DNA from: Bacteroidota bacterium
GTDB taxonomy: Bacteria > Bacteroidota > Bacteroidia > Bacteroidales > B39-G9
Length of the DNA stretch: 20,495 nt
Reading direction: 5' to 3'
Assembly (NCBI GenBank): GCA_003648455.1
Contig: QMPG01000019.1
Location: 1-20,495 of the forward strand
Made by a program: the position numbers and the translations under genes. Below the pieces are notes generated by a model. That model ran no database searches. It was not told the origin of the DNA and was given only the letters and a program-made list of their open reading frames with translations. This document shows, in pieces, positions 1 through 9,800 of this stretch; the stretch's first letter is position 1, and each line of letters begins with the position of its first letter.

Positions 1-15
1 AAAAAAATATAAGAC

Positions 16-1536
16 ATGGAAAACAATAGAAAAGTAATGTTGATGATTTTAGATGGCTGGGGAATTGGCGATAAATCAAAATCAGACGTAATTTATAATG
101 GCAAAACTCCTAATATTGATAATTTATTAAAAAAATATCCACATTCACAACTTATAACTTCCGGCGAAAAAGTTGGCTTGCCTGAAGGACAAATGGGGAA
201 TTCTGAAGTTGGTCATTTGAATATTGGTGCAGGTAGAGTGGTTTATCAAGACTTGGTTAAAATTAATAAAGCAATTGAAGATAACTCAATTACTGAGAAT
301 AAAGTATTGGTTGATGCATTTACTTATGCAAAAAAGAACAATAAAAACGTTCATTTTCTCGGTTTACTTTCCGATGGAGGTGTTCATTCTTCAAACAAAC
401 ATCTGTATAAACTCTGCGAAGTAGCGAATGATTATGGATTAACAAATGTTTTTGTTCATGCTTTTACCGACGGTCGTGATACTGACCCAAAAAGTGGTTT
501 GGGTTTTATTACTGAATTACAAAACAAGCTAAAAACTTCTACCGGTAAAATAGCTTCAATAACAGGAAGATATTACGCAATGGACAGAGATAAACGTTGG
601 GAAAGAATTAAAGAAGCTTATGACGCTTTAATTTTTGGAAAAGGTTTTCAAACTAACAATGCTATTGATGCTGTTAATCAATCATACAAAAAAAATGTTA
701 CCGATGAATTTATTAAACCAATTGTTATTGTCGAAAACAATAAACCAATTGGTTTAATTCAAGATAATGATGTTGTAATATTTATTAATTTCCGTAACGA
801 TAGAGCAAAAGAGATAACAATTGCACTAACTCAACAAGACTTTCCCGAATATAATATGAAGACCAAACCTTTGTATTATTGCACAATGACTCCTTACGAT
901 GCTACTTTTGAAGGCTTACATATTCTTTTTGATAAAGATAATGTTAAAAACACTATTGGAGAAGTGATTGCCAATGCCGGTAAAAAACAAATCAGAATTG
1001 CCGAAACAGAAAAATACGCACATGTTACTTTTTTCTTTTCAGGAGGAAGAGAAAAAGAGTTTAAAAATGAAAAACGCATTTTAATACCTTCACCAAAAGT
1101 TGCAACCTATGATTTAAAACCGGAGATGAGTGCATTCGAAGTTAAAGATGCGATTGTTGAAGAACTAAAAAAACAAGAGACTGATTTTGTATGTTTGAAT
1201 TTTGCTAATGGCGATATGGTTGGTCACACCGGAGTTTACGAAGCAATATTAAAAGCCGTTTCAACTGTCGATACTTGTGTTGGAGAAATTGTTGAAACTG
1301 CAACAAAAAATGATTATGAATTAATAATTATTGCCGACCATGGAAATGCCGACAACGCAATAAATCCTGATGGATCGCCAAACACAGCTCATTCATTAAA
1401 CCCTGTTCCTTGTATATTAATTTCTGATAGATTTGAAAAAATCAATAACGGAATTTTAGCCGATGTTGCACCAACAATATTAACGTTGATGGGAATAAAT
1501 ATTCCTTCGGAAATGACCGGAAAATCATTAGTTTAG
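16..1536 (+). CDS. gpmI: 2,3-bisphosphoglycerate-independent phosphoglycerate mutase
   Basis: This 506-residue cytoplasmic enzyme interconverts 3- and 2-phosphoglycerate in glycolysis and gluconeogenesis using two Mn ions and a phosphoserine intermediate. The alkaline-phosphatase-fold metal sites are all visible: D13 in DGWG, the phosphorylated S63 in GNSEVGH, D400 and H404 in NGDMVGH, D441 and H442 in ADHGN, and H459. The substrate-binding inserted domain shows H124 (DGGVHS), D152-R154 (DGRD), R185, R191 and K333. Length is normal for the family and the protein is complete. The ATG lies 15 bases from the window edge after an A-rich leader, so its promoter is not visible. It is the first of four closely spaced + strand genes. 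Identification is secure. Confidence 0.97.
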   Translation: MENNRKVMLMILDGWGIGDKSKSDVIYNGKTPNIDNLLKKYPHSQLITSGEKVGLPEGQMGNSEVGHLNIGAGRVVYQDLVKINKAIEDNSITENKVLVDAFTYAKKNNKNVHFLGLLSDGGVHSSNKHLYKLCEVANDYGLTNVFVHAFTDGRDTDPKSGLGFITELQNKLKTSTGKIASITGRYYAMDRDKRWERIKEAYDALIFGKGFQTNNAIDAVNQSYKKNVTDEFIKPIVIVENNKPIGLIQDNDVVIFINFRNDRAKEITIALTQQDFPEYNMKTKPLYYCTMTPYDATFEGLHILFDKDNVKNTIGEVIANAGKKQIRIAETEKYAHVTFFFSGGREKEFKNEKRILIPSPKVATYDLKPEMSAFEVKDAIVEELKKQETDFVCLNFANGDMVGHTGVYEAILKAVSTVDTCVGEIVETATKNDYELIIIADHGNADNAINPDGSPNTAHSLNPVPCILISDRFEKINNGILADVAPTILTLMGINIPSEMTGKSLV

Positions 1537-1568
1537 TTTTATAATTTATTGAGTTAGAAGTTAAGAGC

Positions 1569-2159
1569 ATGTTACAAATAGGAAAAACAATAGTAAGCTT
1601 AAATTTAATTGAAAAGAATTTTGTTTGTGATTTGCAAGCATGCAAAGGAGCTTGTTGTGTAGTTGGAGATTCTGGCGCCCCTTTAGAAGAAGATGAGTTA
1701 GAAATTTTTGATGATATCTATTCAATTGTTGAGCCTTACCTTTCCGAAGAAGGAATTAGGGCTATTGATGAACAAGGTCTTTACACTGTTGACGACGACA
1801 ATGATTATATCACCCCTTTAATTAACAATAAAGAATGTGCATACACAATTTTTGAAAATGGAATAGCCAAGTGTGCAATTGAAAAAGCTTTTTTTGATAA
1901 AAAAATTAATTTCAGAAAACCAATATCCTGCCATCTTTATCCTGTTCGCATTACAAAGTATACCGAATTTGATGCAGTAAACTACGAAACTAATAAGTTA
2001 TGTGTCGATGCTGTAAAATTGGGTGATAAATTGGGAGTTCCTGTTTATAAATTTTTAAAAGAGCCATTAACAAAAAAGTATGGCGAAGAATGGTATAAAG
2101 AATTAGAATATGCAGCAAAAAATCTTAATTTTGTGAAAGAAAATAAAGTTAACGGTTAA
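1569..2159 (+). CDS. DUF3109 family cysteine-cluster protein
   Basis: This 196-residue protein belongs to the DUF3109 family, common in Bacteroidota and of unknown biochemical role. It has no signal peptide or membrane segment, so it should be cytoplasmic. The N-terminal half holds a metal-site-like cysteine pattern: C20, C25, C29 and C30 (in CDLQACKGACC), then C90, C102 and C121 in the family-typical SCHLYPVR segment. Such YkgJ-like clusters are thought to bind a zinc ion or an iron-sulfur cluster, but the sequence alone does not say which. It begins 32 bases after gpmI and is probably cotranscribed with it. Family assignment is strong; function is unknown. Confidence 0.9.
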   Translation: MLQIGKTIVSLNLIEKNFVCDLQACKGACCVVGDSGAPLEEDELEIFDDIYSIVEPYLSEEGIRAIDEQGLYTVDDDNDYITPLINNKECAYTIFENGIAKCAIEKAFFDKKINFRKPISCHLYPVRITKYTEFDAVNYETNKLCVDAVKLGDKLGVPVYKFLKEPLTKKYGEEWYKELEYAAKNLNFVKENKVNG

Positions 2160-2196
2160 TCGTTTTAATACTAATGATTATTGGATAGAAAATTAA

Positions 2197-2826
2197 ATGA
2201 AAAGAACTCATTATATATTTAACTTGCTTTTTCTTATTGCTTTAAGTTCCAATGTTTTATTAGCACAAGAACAAGAAAATAACGAACAAAAAAATCCTGA
2301 CGAAGAGTTTGTTCACAACAACAAAATATACAAACCTAATAGCTCTTGGCTTTCTTTTGGAGTAGGAAGCAGTTATGATATTAATCAAAAACAATTTGAA
2401 CAAAGCATAAATTTTGATTTACATGTAAGAATCAAAAAAACATTTGTTAGCGGAGGCTACCATAAATCTTCCGATGCTTTTTTTCAATCAGGAACAGTAC
2501 AACAAGTTCATTCCATTCAAACATTAAATGACATTCACTTATGTGTTGGCTTAAAAAGGGAAAAGTTTAAATCAAACCTTTCTTTATTTGCAGGGCCTTC
2601 CTATGTTTATGGAACAACTTATGACTTTACAGATTCGTTAAATGTTGACTGGTATCGCAAATTTGACAAGCCGGGTATTTATGCCAGCATTCAATACACA
2701 TATAAAATATTTTACGATGTAGGAGTTGGAGCTAGCCTCTACACAAGCATAAATAAATATTACTCAGTTGTAGGAATCCAATTACACTTATATTTTTCAA
2801 ATGCTTTAAAAGGAACTATTAGATAA
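2197..2826 (+). CDS. Predicted outer-membrane or secreted beta-rich protein, function unknown
   Basis: I do not recognise a named family for this 209-residue protein. Residues 1-23 form a clear Sec signal peptide, with a basic start, a hydrophobic core and likely cleavage at LLA-QE. A short polar, acidic linker follows (about 24-50). The rest alternates short aromatic and hydrophobic stretches with turns, for example around FAGPSYVYG and YSVVGIQLHLYF, as expected for a small outer-membrane beta-barrel. It lacks a lipobox Cys, so it is not a lipoprotein. It lies 37 bases after the DUF3109 gene and 15 bases before the M20 peptidase gene, so it is likely in the same transcript. The barrel call is inference from pattern only. 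Confidence 0.7.
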   Translation: MKRTHYIFNLLFLIALSSNVLLAQEQENNEQKNPDEEFVHNNKIYKPNSSWLSFGVGSSYDINQKQFEQSINFDLHVRIKKTFVSGGYHKSSDAFFQSGTVQQVHSIQTLNDIHLCVGLKREKFKSNLSLFAGPSYVYGTTYDFTDSLNVDWYRKFDKPGIYASIQYTYKIFYDVGVGASLYTSINKYYSVVGIQLHLYFSNALKGTIR

Positions 2827-2841
2827 TTAAAAACAAAAATT

Positions 2842-4212
2842 ATGGAACAAATTAAAAATTACATTGAAGAGAATAAAGAAAGATTTTTAGATGAATTATT
2901 TGGCTTAATCAGAATACCATCTATCAGCTCAGAATCGGAACACAAACCAGACATGTACAAAGCAGCCGAATATTGGAAAAAGGCAATGCTTGATGCAGGC
3001 GTTGACAAAGCCGAAGTGTTTGAAACAAATGGGAATCCTGTTACTTACGGAGAAAAAATAATTGACCCTAAACTACCAACTGTTCTTGTTTATGGACACA
3101 TGGACGTTATGCCGGTTGACCCTCTTGAATTATGGAAGACCGAACCATTCGAGCCAGTCGTAAAAGACGGGAAAATTTGGGCAAGAGGTGCTGACGATGA
3201 TAAAGGACAAGCTTTTATGCATGCCAAAGCTTTTGAGCTAATGGTGAAAAATAATATTTTGCCTTGTAATGTTAAATTCATGATTGAAGGTGAAGAAGAA
3301 ATCGGTTCTCCTAATTTAGGCGATTTTTGTCAACAGCATAAAGAAATGCTTAAATCAGACATTATTCTTGTTTCTGATACCGGAATGATTGCTCAAGATG
3401 TTCCTTCAATAACAACAGGGCTAAGAGGATTGAGTTTTATGGAAGTTGAAGTAACCGGACCAAATAAAGATCTTCATTCAGGTATTTTTGGTGGTGCTGT
3501 TGCAAATCCTGCAAACATACTTTGCAAGATGATTGCTTCGTTAACAGACGAAAATAATCATATTACAATACCTCATTTTTATGACGATGTATTAATTGTT
3601 TCTGAAGAAGACAGAAAAAAAATGGCAAAGGCTCCTTTCAGTCTTGATGAATATAAAAAAGCCCTCGATATTGATGAAGTTAGTGGAGAAAAAGGCTATT
3701 CAACAATAGAAAGAACAGGTATTAGACCTTCTTTAGACGTTAACGGAATTTGGGGTGGTTACACCGGCGAAGGAGCAAAAACAGTTCTTCCCTCAAAAGC
3801 TTATGCAAAAATCTCTATGCGCTTGGTTCCTAATCAGGACAATGAAAAAATAAGTCAGCTTTTTGAAGAACATTTCATGAAAATTGCACCAAAAAATGTT
3901 AAGGTAAAAGTTACAGCTCTTCATGGTGGACAAGCTTATGTTTCACCAACTGATATGACTGCATACAAAGCTGCCGAAAAAGCTTATGCTGAAGCATTTG
4001 GAAAAGACCCTATTCCAACTCGCAGTGGTGGAAGTATACCTATTATCTCAACTTTTGAAAAAATTCTTGGAGTTAAATCAATATTAATGGGATTTGGACT
4101 AGAATCAGATGCGATTCATTCACCAAATGAAAATTATCCATTGTTTAATTTTTATAAAGGTATTGAAACAATAACCTATTTTTATAAACATTATGCAGAA
4201 TTAATGAAATAA
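2842..4212 (+). CDS. M20 family dipeptidase (metallopeptidase)
   Basis: This 456-residue cytosolic-type di-zinc peptidase resembles the carnosinase/CNDP2-like dipeptidases of family M20. Expected metal ligands and catalytic residues are present: H86 and D88 in YGHMDVMP, D119 in RGADDDKGQ, the catalytic pair E152-E153 in EGEEEIGS, D179 in SDTG, and H426 in AIHSPNE. The dimerisation lid domain covers roughly residues 190-360, including the conserved LHSG segment. There is no signal peptide. It probably removes amino acids from di- or small peptides; the exact substrate cannot be told. It is the last gene of the gpmI group and is followed after 18 bases by a strong terminator. Confidence 0.93.
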   Translation: MEQIKNYIEENKERFLDELFGLIRIPSISSESEHKPDMYKAAEYWKKAMLDAGVDKAEVFETNGNPVTYGEKIIDPKLPTVLVYGHMDVMPVDPLELWKTEPFEPVVKDGKIWARGADDDKGQAFMHAKAFELMVKNNILPCNVKFMIEGEEEIGSPNLGDFCQQHKEMLKSDIILVSDTGMIAQDVPSITTGLRGLSFMEVEVTGPNKDLHSGIFGGAVANPANILCKMIASLTDENNHITIPHFYDDVLIVSEEDRKKMAKAPFSLDEYKKALDIDEVSGEKGYSTIERTGIRPSLDVNGIWGGYTGEGAKTVLPSKAYAKISMRLVPNQDNEKISQLFEEHFMKIAPKNVKVKVTALHGGQAYVSPTDMTAYKAAEKAYAEAFGKDPIPTRSGGSIPIISTFEKILGVKSILMGFGLESDAIHSPNENYPLFNFYKGIETITYFYKHYAELMK

Positions 4213-4230
4213 CTTCTTTGTAAAAATCTT

Positions 4231-4262
4231 AGAAAGGAACCCGAAAAGGTTCCTTTCTTTTT
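4231..4262. terminator. Bidirectional intrinsic terminator
   Basis: A perfect 11-bp stem (agaaaggaacc at 4231-4241, complement at 4248-4258) encloses the 6-base loop cgaaaa and is followed by a T-rich tract. It lies 18 bases after the M20 stop codon and 2 bases beyond the stop codon of the converging minus-strand gene, so one hairpin can end both transcripts. On the minus strand the U-tract is less regular. Confidence 0.93.
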
Positions 4263-4824
4263 ATAAATCTGTTTTCTTAATCTTTGATTTTTCTTTCTTA
4301 AGTCTCATGTTTGGATATGACTGCTTAAAAAATTCGTTCTTTATAGAATCCATCTGCCTCATTATTTTTTCAAAATTAAACCTTTCCTCATCAAACCTAT
4401 TTTGAAAAAAATCATCCTCAAAAAAATTAAACTTAAAGATTGAATCAGGAATAAAAAAATCATCAAAAGAACGATTAAAAATATCCGCGCTGTTATCGAA
4501 TAAAAACGGTTTAAACTTTTGAAGTAAACTATCAAGATTAATATTCTTTACTTTACCATCAGAATAGGTATAAGAATATGAATAAGTTGAATCATAAGCT
4601 ATAATATTTCCTTTGTCATCATACCTCTTATTAACATCAATTTTAATTTTTGGATTTTCCTTTTTAACGGAATCCCGCTTTTGAGACATAAAATTAAATT
4701 GCAAACCTTTTTTGTTAGTCTTTATTGAATTTGAAGCAAAAGAAACTTTTGATATCATTAAAACAAAAAGCACCAATCCAACAAACATAGTAATAAAATA
4801 AGATTTCCCAATTACTTTTTTCAT
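4261..4824 (-). CDS. Exported or membrane-anchored protein of unknown function
   Basis: No family is recognised for this 187-residue protein, the only minus-strand gene in the window. Residues 9-30 are hydrophobic and end in VSFA-S, which could be a cleavable signal peptide or a membrane anchor. Residues 50-95 include a DDKGNIIAYDST segment followed by Ser/Tyr repeats (YSYSYTYSDG). Residues 105-165 are rich in Phe and Asp/Glu and look helical, and the C-terminus is strongly basic (KKEKSKIKK). The gene has a near-perfect Shine-Dalgarno sequence, uncommon among its neighbours. It converges on the M20 gene and diverges from the ECF sigma factor gene. A secreted or periplasmic structural or assembly role is possible but unsupported. 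Confidence 0.7.
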   Translation of the reverse strand: MKKVIGKSYFITMFVGLVLFVLMISKVSFASNSIKTNKKGLQFNFMSQKRDSVKKENPKIKIDVNKRYDDKGNIIAYDSTYSYSYTYSDGKVKNINLDSLLQKFKPFLFDNSADIFNRSFDDFFIPDSIFKFNFFEDDFFQNRFDEERFNFEKIMRQMDSIKNEFFKQSYPNMRLKKEKSKIKKTDL

Positions 4825-5119
4825 GATAAATCCTCCTTTTATATTTTATTTTTATTAGTTACGTTTTTGTAAATAATTTTATTGTGTTAAAATATATTTT
4901 TTTCAATATGACATATTATTGTTATCTTTAAGATATAATTAATATTGTATAATGTTCTTGCACGATAAATATTTTTGAAATAATATGATTAAAATTTCAG
5001 GTTGTTAAAAAAACATTAAATTTGGGGGAAATTTTAATTGGATTTTTATTAACAGAAAATTTGATAATTAAACAAACGGATTTGTAATAAATAAATCTGA
5101 ATTGTTTTTAGGATTTGCT
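4825..5119. other. Divergent intergenic region upstream of the sigma factor gene
   Basis: About 295 very AT-rich bases separate the minus-strand exported-protein gene from the ECF sigma gene, so promoters for both should lie here. I see no convincing match to the Bacteroidota promoter (TTG and TAnnTTTG with 19-20 bases between). The nearest is aaaatttg at 5056-5063, with an upstream TTG at 5038 that is too close. The short palindrome aatatgacatatt at 4905-4917 could be an operator but is within what AT-rich sequence gives by chance. No small gene or RNA is evident. Confidence 0.5.
4831..4838 (-). promoter_or_regulatory. Strong Shine-Dalgarno sequence
   Basis: On the minus strand AAGGAGGA lies 6 bases before the ATG at 4824, matching the anti-SD of 16S rRNA almost perfectly. 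Most other genes here have only A-rich leaders, as is usual in Bacteroidota, so this site fixes the start and suggests distinctive translation of this gene. Confidence 0.8.
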
Positions 5120-5710
5120 ATGTCAATCGAAAAAAAGACAAATAGTGTTAAGAATAAACAGGAGTTTTCAATAAAAAGTGATATTCAGCTTTGGAATGAA
5201 ATTAAAGAAGGAAACTCTAAGGCATTAAGCGAGATATTTTATAAATATTATGATGATTTATTTTTTTATGGCAAGAAATTAACAAACAATAATGCTCATG
5301 TTGCAGATACAATACAGAATGTTTTTATAAAAATATGGGAGACAAGACATAAAAATTATAAAGTTCGTTATGTAAAAACATATGTTTTTAAAATATTTAG
5401 GAATGAGTTATTAAAAAAAAATAAATTAATATTCTCTTCATTAATACAAGACAAATATTCCGTTAAAGATTTTACCATTTCTGTTGAAGATCTAATTATT
5501 GAAAAAGAAAGGCGTTTGGAGGAAAAGACATTAATCTCAACTTTATTAAAAAAATTATCACCAAGACAAAGAGAAATTATTTATCTTAAATTTTATTTGA
5601 ATTTTTCAAATGCTGAGATTAGTAACACATTGTCTATCAACAAACAATCTGTGAGCAATCTGCTAAACAGAATATTTATATCACTCCGAAAAGAAATAAA
5701 AAATCAATAA
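5120..5710 (+). CDS. ECF-type RNA polymerase sigma-70 factor
   Basis: This 196-residue protein is an extracytoplasmic-function sigma factor of the kind paired with FecR in Bacteroidota. Region 2 (about residues 24-96) includes the DTIQNVFIKIWE segment used in core and -10 binding. Region 4 (about 138-192) has the LSPRQREIIYLKF and helix-turn-helix pattern that contacts the -35 element. The ATG at 5120 is preferred over an in-frame TTG at 5102 because the protein then begins directly before the conserved core. It precedes a FecR-like anti-sigma gene and a SusC with an STN domain, so it very likely activates the downstream Sus genes when their glycan ligand is sensed. The target promoter sequence cannot be derived from this window. 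Confidence 0.93.
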   Translation: MSIEKKTNSVKNKQEFSIKSDIQLWNEIKEGNSKALSEIFYKYYDDLFFYGKKLTNNNAHVADTIQNVFIKIWETRHKNYKVRYVKTYVFKIFRNELLKKNKLIFSSLIQDKYSVKDFTISVEDLIIEKERRLEEKTLISTLLKKLSPRQREIIYLKFYLNFSNAEISNTLSINKQSVSNLLNRIFISLRKEIKNQ

Positions 5711-5735
5711 TTTTTTAAAATAATCAATAATTTAT

Positions 5736-5761
5736 GAGTATAAAATTAAATTTTTATACTC
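5736..5761. repeat. 10-bp perfect inverted repeat between sigma and anti-sigma genes
   Basis: The arms gagtataaaa (5736-5745) and ttttatactc (5752-5761) are exact reverse complements around a 6-base spacer, in the 69-base gap between the sigma and fecR-like genes. The stem is weak because it is AT-rich and no U-tract follows. It may be a processing or attenuating hairpin, an operator, or chance. Confidence 0.5.
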
Positions 5762-5779
5762 TATAATAATGTAACAATA

Positions 5780-6814
5780 ATGAAAATGACAGAGTACTCT
5801 AATTACAAATTTAAAGATTTTATATCGGATGAAACTTTTTGCAATTACGCAAGAGGTTTAAACAACGATGATGTTAAAGCATGGGAAGACTGGATGCAGG
5901 AAAATGCTGGAAATAAAAAAATAGCTGAAGATGCAAAAAGACATATCCGATTATTGAGTTTTAAGAAAAAATCACTTCCTGACGATTATATTAATAAGGA
6001 ATGGCTTCGCTTAACCACCAAAATAGATTTTAATAAACAAGAACCAATAAAATTGAACAAGAAATTTAAAATCAAAGCATGGAGAAATGTTGCTGCTGTT
6101 TTTCTTGTTTTTTGTTTATTAAGTGTGTTGTTTTTTCAAAAATCTTTTTTCTCTCATAAAAATAAAATCGCTTATAAAGAGATTGTGGTGCCAAACGGAA
6201 AAATAAAAAAAATAATCTTACCCGACAACACAATTGTTATTCTTAATTCAGATACAAAATTAAAATATAGTGATAATTTTGGAAAAAAGAAAAGAGAAGT
6301 TTTTCTTGAGGGTGAAGCATATTTTGATGTAACTCATAATTCATCAAAACCATTTATTGTACATACATGCGATAATACTATTCAAGTTGTTGGTACGGCT
6401 TTTAATGTTTCTGCGTTTCCTGAAGATAATATTCATTTTGTTTCCCTTGAAAGAGGAAAAATAAAACTTGCGGAAAATGGGAAAGGACATTATTCGTATT
6501 TATCTCCAAATCAGATTTACTTGTTAATAAGAAAAAGTAATCAATCTAAAATTTTTAAATCTCAAGACATTAAGTTGTATTCATCGTGGAAAGAGGGAGA
6601 AATTAGATTTGTAAATCAAACTTTTGTTGATATCACAACTAAACTTGAACGCTCACATAATGTAGTATTTAATATAAAAAATAATAAAATTAAAAAATGT
6701 AGATATACCGGTAAATTTACCAGAAAACAAAATATTGAAAGCATACTTAAAATTATTAAACTCACAACACCTTTTAATTATGAAATTAAGAATGATACTA
6801 TAATTATTAACTAA
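5780..6814 (+). CDS. FecR-like anti-sigma factor
   Basis: This 344-residue inner-membrane regulator should hold the upstream ECF sigma factor inactive until SusC signals ligand binding. The N-terminal cytoplasmic part (1-100) would bind the sigma factor, a single membrane helix spans about 102-124, and the periplasmic FecR domain covers about 135-240 with the hallmark VPNGKIKKIILPDNT, FLEGEAYFDV and VVGTAFNV segments. The C-terminal 70 residues (from about 272, FVDITTKLERSHNVVF onward) match the DUF4974-type domain expected to contact the STN domain of SusC. A second in-frame ATG two codons in is an equally possible start. It lies 69 bases after the sigma gene and 51 before SusC. Confidence 0.93.
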   Translation: MKMTEYSNYKFKDFISDETFCNYARGLNNDDVKAWEDWMQENAGNKKIAEDAKRHIRLLSFKKKSLPDDYINKEWLRLTTKIDFNKQEPIKLNKKFKIKAWRNVAAVFLVFCLLSVLFFQKSFFSHKNKIAYKEIVVPNGKIKKIILPDNTIVILNSDTKLKYSDNFGKKKREVFLEGEAYFDVTHNSSKPFIVHTCDNTIQVVGTAFNVSAFPEDNIHFVSLERGKIKLAENGKGHYSYLSPNQIYLLIRKSNQSKIFKSQDIKLYSSWKEGEIRFVNQTFVDITTKLERSHNVVFNIKNNKIKKCRYTGKFTRKQNIESILKIIKLTTPFNYEIKNDTIIIN

Positions 6815-6865
6815 AAGAGCTTTCAATACAATGATAAAATATTTATAAATAAAAAATATTAAACT

Positions 6866-9800
6866 GTGAAAAAGCATAATAATTCTTCGAAGATTTTATT
6901 TAACTTAATTTTTATAAGCAATATTATTATTTTTTGCTTATTAATTAACACAAAAGTTGTTGTTGCTCAGGCTGATAATACAAAAATTTTAAAAACACTG
7001 GAAGAAGTATTTCACTATGTTGATAATAACAGTAAGTACAGCGTTTTTTATAATAGTGATAAAATTGATGTGAATAAGAGTGTTTCAATAAATCCTGCCA
7101 ATAAGAGTTTTGAAGATATACTTAATCTTGCTTTAAAGAATAGTGGCTTTACATTTAAGTATGTTGATCATCAGATTGTAATATATGCAAAAACAGACAC
7201 CCAAAAATCTTCCGATGGTTTTGTAGTTAAGGGAGTTGTTTCTGATGATAAAGGAGAAACTGTTCCCGGAGTTAATATTATAATTCAAGGCACGAATACA
7301 GGGACAATATCAGATATAAATGGACATTACTCAATAAAAGTTGATAATCTTAATCAGACCTTGGTTTTTTCATTTATTGGTCTTAAAACACAAGTTGTAC
7401 CAATCAATGGTCGTACAAAAATAGATATAGTGCTAAAATCAGAATCTGAGAAACTGAACGAAGTTGTTGTTGTAGGATATTCAACACAAAAAAGATCAAG
7501 TGTTACAGGTTCTATATCAACAATAGAAGTAAATAATCTTACAAAAACCAGTGCTCCTGATATTACCCAAGCTATGCAAGGATTAGCTTCCGGAGTTCAA
7601 GTTACACAGAATAGTGGTGCACCCGGCGAAGGTGTTCAGGTTAATATTAGAGGTCTGGGTTCAGTTACCGGAGTAAATAGCCCATTATATATAGTTGATG
7701 GAGTGCCAACTAAAGATGCAATGAATAATCTTTCACCTTCCGACATAAAGTCAATAAGTGTATTGAAGGATGCTGCTTCGGCTGCCATATATGGTTCGCG
7801 TGCAAGTAATGGTGTCGTGTTGATAACAACTAATAAGGGTAGACGAAATGAAACTGCAAAGATAATTTTTAGTGCAAATACCGGATTTCAACAACACGGA
7901 AAGTTGACCAAAATGACTGATAAATACGAGTATGCTAAAGTGTTTAATGAGGCTGCAGATAATTTTAATAACAGTAGTAACATTATTGATCATCCGGAAC
8001 TGTACAGAAAAAAAATAACAGATGACATTCTTAATAGCACCCCTAATATTAATCAGTTAGAGGCTATTTTCAGAACAGCCATGTTAAATAATTATCATCT
8101 TGGTATAAGCGGAGGTGGTAAAAAAACTCAATATAATATCTCAGGAAGTTATTTTGGACAAGAAGGGATATTAATAGGAAGTGATTATGAAAAATTAACA
8201 GGTAAAGTTAGTGTTGTCTCTGAAATTAGAGATTGGTTAAGTCTTGGAACAGATATAAACATAAGTAAATCAAAAACAAATATTGTTGGAAGTTCCGGTG
8301 ACGGATATGGAGGAAACGGAGGAAGTGCTGTTCGTTATGCTTTTTTCAGAAACCCCATGATACCGATATATGACGCTAATGATAATTTTGTTGATTTGCC
8401 CGATAGACCCGACTTAATGGGAGATGGTTACAACCCTGTAGGACTTTTAAAAAATACTGATAATGTTAAAACTCAACATGGAACTTTTGGAAATATGAAT
8501 GCTAAATTTAAAATAAGTAAAAATTTAACTTTTACATCAATTTTTGGAATTGATAATTCTGAAGACAAACAAAAAAGATTTAATAAAACATGGGGAAATA
8601 GCAGTAGCAGAAAAGTAAATGAGATAAATTCATTAAATGTTATACATAGCCTGTCGAATAATTGGTCGTTTAGTAATGTCTTAAATTTTACTAAAAGCAT
8701 AGATAATATTCATAATTTTAAGGCGATACTCGGTACAGAAAGAATTGTTAATGAATTTGCCAGTACTTCTGTTAATGATAGAGATTTTTCCGATCAAAAT
8801 CCCACATTAATTTATATAGGTAATGGTACAGGAGTAGTTACTGCATTTGAACATAAACTTACATATAAATTACTTTCCTATTTTTCGAGACTAAATTACA
8901 ATTACCTTGAAAAGTATTTTGTTTCTGCACTTATTAGAAGAGATGGCTCTTCAAGATTTAGTAAAGATAACAGATGGGGAACATTTTATTCTGCTTCGTT
9001 AGGATGGAATATTAATAAGGATTTTTTTAAAGATTTTGAGAAATTAAATCAATGGAAATTAAGATTTAGTTATGGTGCTGTAGGAAATCAAGAAATTCCT
9101 GACTTTGCATATTTAGAACGCATTAAGCAAGGTTATCAATATCCGTTTGGAGGAACTCCTCAAGAGGGTTATGCTACTTATAAATTAGGTAATAATGATG
9201 TGAAATGGGAAACAAGTAATCAAATAGATATAGGCACTGATATTAAATTTTTATTTAATTATCAATTAAATATAAGTATAGATTATTATCGTAAAACTAC
9301 AAATAATTTATTGCTGAGCGTGTCAATTCCTTCTTCTGCAGGATATGCAGAGTCTCCGGTTATGAATACAGGTAGTGTCTTAAATACCGGATTGGAGTTA
9401 AATATAGAATATAAAAGATATTTTTCTAAAGATTTTTCATTTCATATAACTGCTAATGGGGCATTTCTTCATAATGAAATGTTAGAATTAGAGAATCCTA
9501 TTTTAGCAGGACGTATTGACAATAGTGTTTATGCAACTAAAACAGAGAAAGGATACCCGATAGGCTCGTTCTATTTATATGAAATGGAAGGGATATTCCA
9601 AAATCAGACAGAGATAGTAACTCATGCTTTTCAGGGAAATGACATTAAACCGGGCGATGTTAAATTTAAAGATCAAAATGGCGATGGTGTAATTGATAGT
9701 AAAGACAGAACACATCTCGGAAGTGCTATACCTAAAGTTACTACCGGTTTAACTCTGGGATTTAATTTTAAACAATTAGATTTCTCAATGTTTATTGGAG

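Noticed and set aside
5038..5063. Possible Bacteroidota promoter (TTG ... aaaatttg) before the sigma gene
   Set aside because: Spacing is about 15 bases instead of 19-20 and the -7 element has a mismatch, so it is not listed as a promoter.
6837..6861. aaatattt/aaatatt inverted repeat before SusC
   Set aside because: Pure A/T words of this length are expected by chance in this background.
6653..6877. Minus-strand ORF of 74 codons over the fecR-susC junction
   Set aside because: Mostly inside the anti-sigma coding region, low-complexity Ile/Phe/Asn composition, no credible leader.
8473..8700. Minus-strand hydrophobic ORF inside the SusC gene
   Set aside because: It is the reverse frame of AT-rich beta-barrel coding sequence, which often gives Leu/Phe-rich translations.
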